Shown in pieces: positions 59,738 to 64,000 of a DNA stretch of 64,000 nt. The notes below the pieces were generated by a model. The model made no database searches and was not told the origin of the DNA. It saw only the letters and a program-made list of their open reading frames with translations. Made by a program: the position numbers and the translations under genes. The DNA comes from Zantedeschia hybrid cultivar. Taxonomy: Eukaryota > Streptophyta > Magnoliopsida > Alismatales > Araceae. How positions within the stretch are numbered: the stretch's first letter is position 1; the number at the start of each line of letters is the position of its first letter. The stretch is taken from NCBI GenBank assembly GCA_030544215.1, contig JARZZO010000014.1, positions 41,693,734-41,757,733 on the forward strand, written 5' to 3'.

Positions 59738-61998
59738 CTGTATATAGAGCAGATAGAAAATCAGTTAGTTCCAACGTAAGAAAAGAAAAGATGTAAATCA
59801 GCTGGCAGCCAAGGGTCAACTAGTTAACAGAATGAAAACTGAGGGAGGGTCCCAAGTCTATGGCAATCCTAAGAAATTCCCAATGGGAACTGGACAGACA
59901 CTATTGGACATGTAATTTCTAACAGCCTATGTTATCCTAAAAGCATATTTAACATCTAATGTAACCACTCTCCTCTTTCTTCATGTTTGTCCATTTGCAA
60001 AAAAGAATGCCAGTAGATTTCTTTGGTAACTACCTTTGCTCCAAAACTGGGTTTCCAGCAAAAGGTTTCTCCATTTTGTGCAAAGAAAATGATATACTGA
60101 CTGTTAAACATACTAAAGAAGGATTTTGCTCAGTCTGGCATGCTGAAAAATGGTTTTATCCCAGATCACTCTTCGGTCAACTTCATCCAGATAAATAGAC
60201 ACTAGTTAATTAAGGTCCTTAAAAGATAAATAGGAAAAATATAATTATATTAATGTAAAACTTATTACTTACTGCTGCATATTAAAGGGGTAAAAAGGTG
60301 AATTAATTACTTAAAAGCATCATGAAAGTGAAAAACAGGAAAAGGAGAAAGTCCCCCCCCCCCAACAAACCAGACCTGATAGTATCCTGTCCTCAATGTC
60401 TCCACATCAACCAAAGTGCAAATACAGCTTAGCCTTCTTACTATGGGACTGGCATCTTCAGCAGTCCACATCTCTTAGCTAGTTTAGCCCTTCTTCCCCA
60501 CTGACGTAGAATATTTCAGTATTGTCAACACTGGGGATATCTTATTAAGCACTTTTTTTTTTTGGAGTTTCCAGAGCACCCATACTACATGCCTTATAAT
60601 TATTTTTAATCTCTAGCCTTTATCTTTGAAAGGTTCCTCTACTTCCATTGTGACTCTAGATTTATTTGTCCTCTAGTAGACTCAACTCATGGAAGACTGG
60701 ATTGCTTTCCTAGCTAAAGGACAAACAGAGCAATCCAGTCTTCCATGAGAGGATGCAGCATATCAGGATTGAGGACTACTTTGTCCATCTACGCTACCTC
60801 TCTAATACACTTATAATATCAAGCCTGATCCAACTCCTTTGAGGTATTGTTTACTTCAGACCAAGTTCACATGGTTTCCGTAGAAGACACCAGACAAGTG
60901 TTAGATCCTAGCTCTACTTATATACCCCATTAACATTTTCTCACTTGCCAATGTGGAATTAATCCAATTCACCACTGCACCAACACCTAAACACAATGAC
61001 AGCTCCATGCCACGGAAGATCCACAACACCACATTATCATCCTATGTCCACATAACCCTTTCCTACAGGTAAGCCTTTCCTTGAGTCACTATAGGCCTTC
61101 CAACTTATGCTAGATTTGTCCCTGAACCAATCCACATCAAATTAAGTACATCCTACTTTGATGCCATACTATCCACTAATTCAACCCTTGTAAAATATTT
61201 ACCATTTTGGATGAAGTCCACATGGATTCAGGCCCTACTTATATACCTTAGTAACTTTTCTCTCTTTCTAATCTGGGACTAATCTGGTTAATCTCTGCCT
61301 TAATTCCACACGTGGCAACTCCACAGTCATGTCATTATTGGCCCTATACTTAGGTAAGCCTCTCCTCTGGTAATCTTTTACTATCATATGGCTCACAACT
61401 AAGAGCCACACAAGGGCCATTATCGCCTATGTTGCATCACGCATCTCTTTAGTCTTAGGCAGTCAGACCACGAAGTTCATGGTAACTTGCTCCTATCTAT
61501 TCTATTGAGTAGGTCACTGACCCCTAGTCTCCAGTGACACTACGCTTACAAGGCATTTGTTAGCAAACTTTTAGCCTATGATCCACCATAATTTGGAAGG
61601 AGGAGGGGAATATGAGAGGAAAGACTGTACATATTGTAAATTGTATATAGTTCTGCATAGATTACTATAACTGGGTTCTACTTGGAATAGGGACATCCTA
61701 TATACATGTCCTAGTTACACTAGTGTTAAGCAGAGGTTTGGCCCAGTGTGCATTAGGAATCATACATATTGTATACATATTACACAAGCACCCTCATGTC
61801 CAATAGAGAGCTTTCACTATTTTAGCAATGTCCATTAGAGATGACCTCGTCCCTCAGCTCTCAAAGGAGGAGAATAGGAGCTCTCAACTCCATTCTTAGA
61901 GGAAATGAAAGGCAAGTTTTTGCTTGGCAAGTTAGACAAAGTACCTAGCCTTGGCAATTGTTCTGTCATTCTATCAACATTATCAAAAGGTTATTAGG
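59738..61998. other. Upstream intron sequence, no exon confirmed
   Basis: It should hold or precede the next upstream methyltransferase exon, but none could be confirmed. A C run lies at about 60353-60363 and a perfect hairpin at 60686-60749. Confidence 0.35.
60686..60749. repeat. Perfect 21-bp hairpin
   Basis: The stem ctcatggaagactggattgc(t) at 60686-60706 pairs exactly with its reverse complement at 60729-60749, around a 22-base loop. No protein-coding role is apparent. It could be a small-RNA precursor or a short inverted duplication. Confidence 0.85.
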
Positions 61999-62240
61999 TC
62001 GGACATCTTGCAGGTGGTGTTGGAATTCTAGGAGGGGAAGGGTCCTTCGAGGGGTGTTCATAAGATATTATTTGTGTTAATTCCAAAGAAAGAGGGAGCA
62101 AACAGACTCAAGGACTTTAGACCCATCAGTTTATTGAATGGTATATATAAGATCATTACCAAAATGATGGTTGTAGAGGTTGGAAACTAGGTTAAACATC
62201 AGCTGTCAAATCACTCTACACTCTAGGGCAGAGATATAAG
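61999..62240 (+). pseudogene. LINE reverse transcriptase fragment
   Basis: FVLIPKKEGANRLKDFRPIS and LLNGIYKIITKM (about 62070-62180) form the first conserved block of L1-type reverse transcriptase, like the one in the LINE at 13000. Preceding sequence has stops; no catalytic FADD block follows. A short, 5'- and 3'-incomplete fragment on the plus strand. Confidence 0.8.
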
Positions 62241-63416
62241 GAGATGTAAGGAAACCCTCCAAGAAAGTAGCATGCAATCACACAAAGAAAGAGCAGTCAT
62301 GGGAGCCTGGAGATTTCCCACGAAAATGCTCCGATGCTTAAGACAGTTCTAGGGTATAAAGAGCTTAGGCAAGGTTGGAACTTTTCTCTAAATTAGGTGT
62401 GTCAGAATGTAGCTACCTTTTCTCTAATGTGTTAGGTCCCCTTATATGTCCCCTCGAATGGGTGCAAGAGTTTGGTTATCAATCAAGTACCTATGTTCAC
62501 CATCAATAATGCAGCATGTAAGGCATGCAACCTTTATGGCGTTATAGGATTTAATGACCCCTTAAATGTCTGATGTGATATGAGGGATATTGTCCCTTAA
62601 CCCTTTAAGGGACTATAACTTGGCTTTAAGCAATGCCAGTCTCGACATTTACAATATTGAGAGAATGTTCGACGATGACTATTTGATAGAACTTGATCTC
62701 AGCCTGTCGCTATCTTACACATGTCCCTTTTCTCCACTTATTGAGTCTCTCTTTGATTCTGACATCGGGCGATTTGCCAAGTGAGCACCTCTTTGGTTCC
62801 CAAGGAGAAGAGACATGTGGAGTCAACCTCATGTATTGAGAGGAACCTCAAGGCTTTAGGCGAACTGGGCCCCCAGTCCCACCCGAGAACCATCTAATGA
62901 TTGCCAAGAACAAAGACATGGCGGGCCGGGTGGTCCCAGCCCCCGACACAGCATTTCTAGATACCAGACTTTGCCGGCAGAGGAAAGCAGCAGCAAAAGC
63001 CAAGTCGCCAGGAAATCAACACTAACCTATGGAGCCCGACAAAGAAGGAGCTTCCAAGAGTACAAAATTTGCCAACTTTGGTGACCAAACAACTCCCAAC
63101 TTCTCCACCAAGTTGGGCTCAACTTGTAATAATTGTTGAGGCATAAGTGTCACCCCATCAGATTCTACTTAGGCATCAACCTTGGTTCCTGCTGCCAAGT
63201 CCATTGTTTGGTGGCCCACACGACAGTGACCAGAGATGATTGATTAGCAGAGGGGGTAGCAGCCATGAAACTTGCTAAAGGGATTCTTCTCCCCAAGGAC
63301 AAGGAGACAAAATCCCAGGATCTTAGTGTGGTTGCCCTAATTGCTATGAAGTCAAGCTCCAAGTAACGATGCATGACCTTATCCTGCCATAAAACTTCAG
63401 GAAGCCCTCCAAGAAG
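62241..63416. other. Unclassified sequence, probably retrotransposon-derived
   Basis: GC-rich in 62800-63060 and lacking clear domains; the open frame 62590-62784 is not recognised. Its position before the coiled-coil frame suggests the same element. Confidence 0.3.
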
Positions 63417-63780
63417 GTGGAGGATTTGGCAGCCGACAATGACAAGCTCAAAGCTCAAGTGGCAGATACGGTGCAAGCCACCCAGAGCATCAAAGATAAG
63501 GCTGCCAAGATGCCACCTGGCAAGAATCAGTTGACTACAGTAGAGGAGGAAAGGAAGAAAGTAGAGAAGGTGAAAGCTGAGGCAGAGAGGCAGCTGGCAG
63601 AGGCCCTTGCTCAGGCAGAGAAAACAGAGGAAAGGGTAGTAGCAGCGGTAGATGATTACAAGAAGATAAGGATCACAAGATGATCTTAACGAGTGCCTTA
63701 CCAATGTATGAGGCAGGCATCAACAAAGGTTTCTTGAGTGGTTGGGAAGCCTCTCTCAGGAAGATGGAGCAGGAGTTTTA
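63417..63780 (+). pseudogene. Coiled-coil frame, probable retrotransposon gag-like remnant
   Basis: About 88 codons show a strongly charged heptad pattern (DLAADNDKLKAQVAD, then VEEERKKVEKVKAEAERQLA and EALAQAEKTEERV). After a frame change the sequence continues as MYEAGINKGFLSGWEASLRK to a stop near 63781. The pattern resembles coiled-coil proteins annotated near plant gypsy elements, but no zinc knuckle or capsid motif is present. Could also be a host coiled-coil pseudogene. Confidence 0.45.
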
Positions 63781-64000
63781 GATTAAGGGATATACAGCCT
63801 AGTCTCTGGCCTTAAGCCCAACTTAGGTGCCTGTGACGAGGCTATTGCTGCTGCTAAGGCAAGGAGCCATCACAACATCTCAGGGTGCACTTGCAGATGA
63901 GGTTGCTTCTTTCATGATAGCAATCATGCGTATTCTTTTAAGCATATCTCAATTCAAAACCATGAGTCCGCCAAGTAGCTAGAGGGATTTTGGGACTTCG

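Noticed and set aside
59998..60085. Possible upstream methyltransferase exon (minus strand) with an AG|gtagtt border
   Set aside because: The only phase that fits gives a sequence without recognisable family features, and the acceptor is weak.

Overview
This is a nuclear window from a flowering plant. It shows GT-AG introns, plant-type Ty3/gypsy (Tat-like, dual RNase H), Ty1/copia, L1-type LINE and hAT elements, and CCCTAAA-type telomere-like repeats. It has long transposon-filled introns. I cannot name the species; nothing prokaryotic, organellar or viral was seen.

The main result is a split host gene on the minus strand. Six exons, with coding sequence between 59,737 and 6,870, join in phase through GT-AG junctions into the C-terminal ~240 residues of a class I SAM-dependent methyltransferase. 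Two introns of about 25 kb and 23 kb hold most of the window; the 5' exons are not found and probably lie beyond base 64,000. The longest open frames here belong to transposons, so the gene is nearly invisible to frame-based annotation.

Layout from left to right: 1-6535 is a decayed minus-strand Tat-like gypsy element (3' LTR off-window, 5' LTR at 5593-6535) ending about 335 bp downstream of the methyltransferase stop. 6870-7589 holds the last three exons. The intron 7590-30927 contains hAT and MITE debris, an LTR-like repeat, a 5'-truncated LINE (10671-16008), a decayed copia element (about 16009-23282) carrying a 720-bp hAT insertion and a MITE, a hAT derivative (to 25195) with MITEs inside, a 142-bp palindromic hAT, and a 726-bp hAT filled with telomere-like repeats. 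Exons follow at 30928-31080 and 34296-34526.

The intron 34527-59687 contains a full-length copia element (36375-45021, perfect TSD) with a 3.3-kb solo LTR inside it. Next comes a TRIM-like remnant split by a 4.7-kb hAT with a decayed transposase (45901-50592). A Del/Tekay-like LTR then follows, interrupted by a second hAT (52687-56638); that hAT holds a small hAT, which holds a solo LTR. The exon at 59688-59737 follows. 59738-64000 carries a LINE fragment, a perfect 21-bp hairpin and a decayed coiled-coil reading frame of probable retrotransposon origin.

Nested insertions with target-site duplications give a relative order of events. None of the transposon genes is intact; the methyltransferase exons are.
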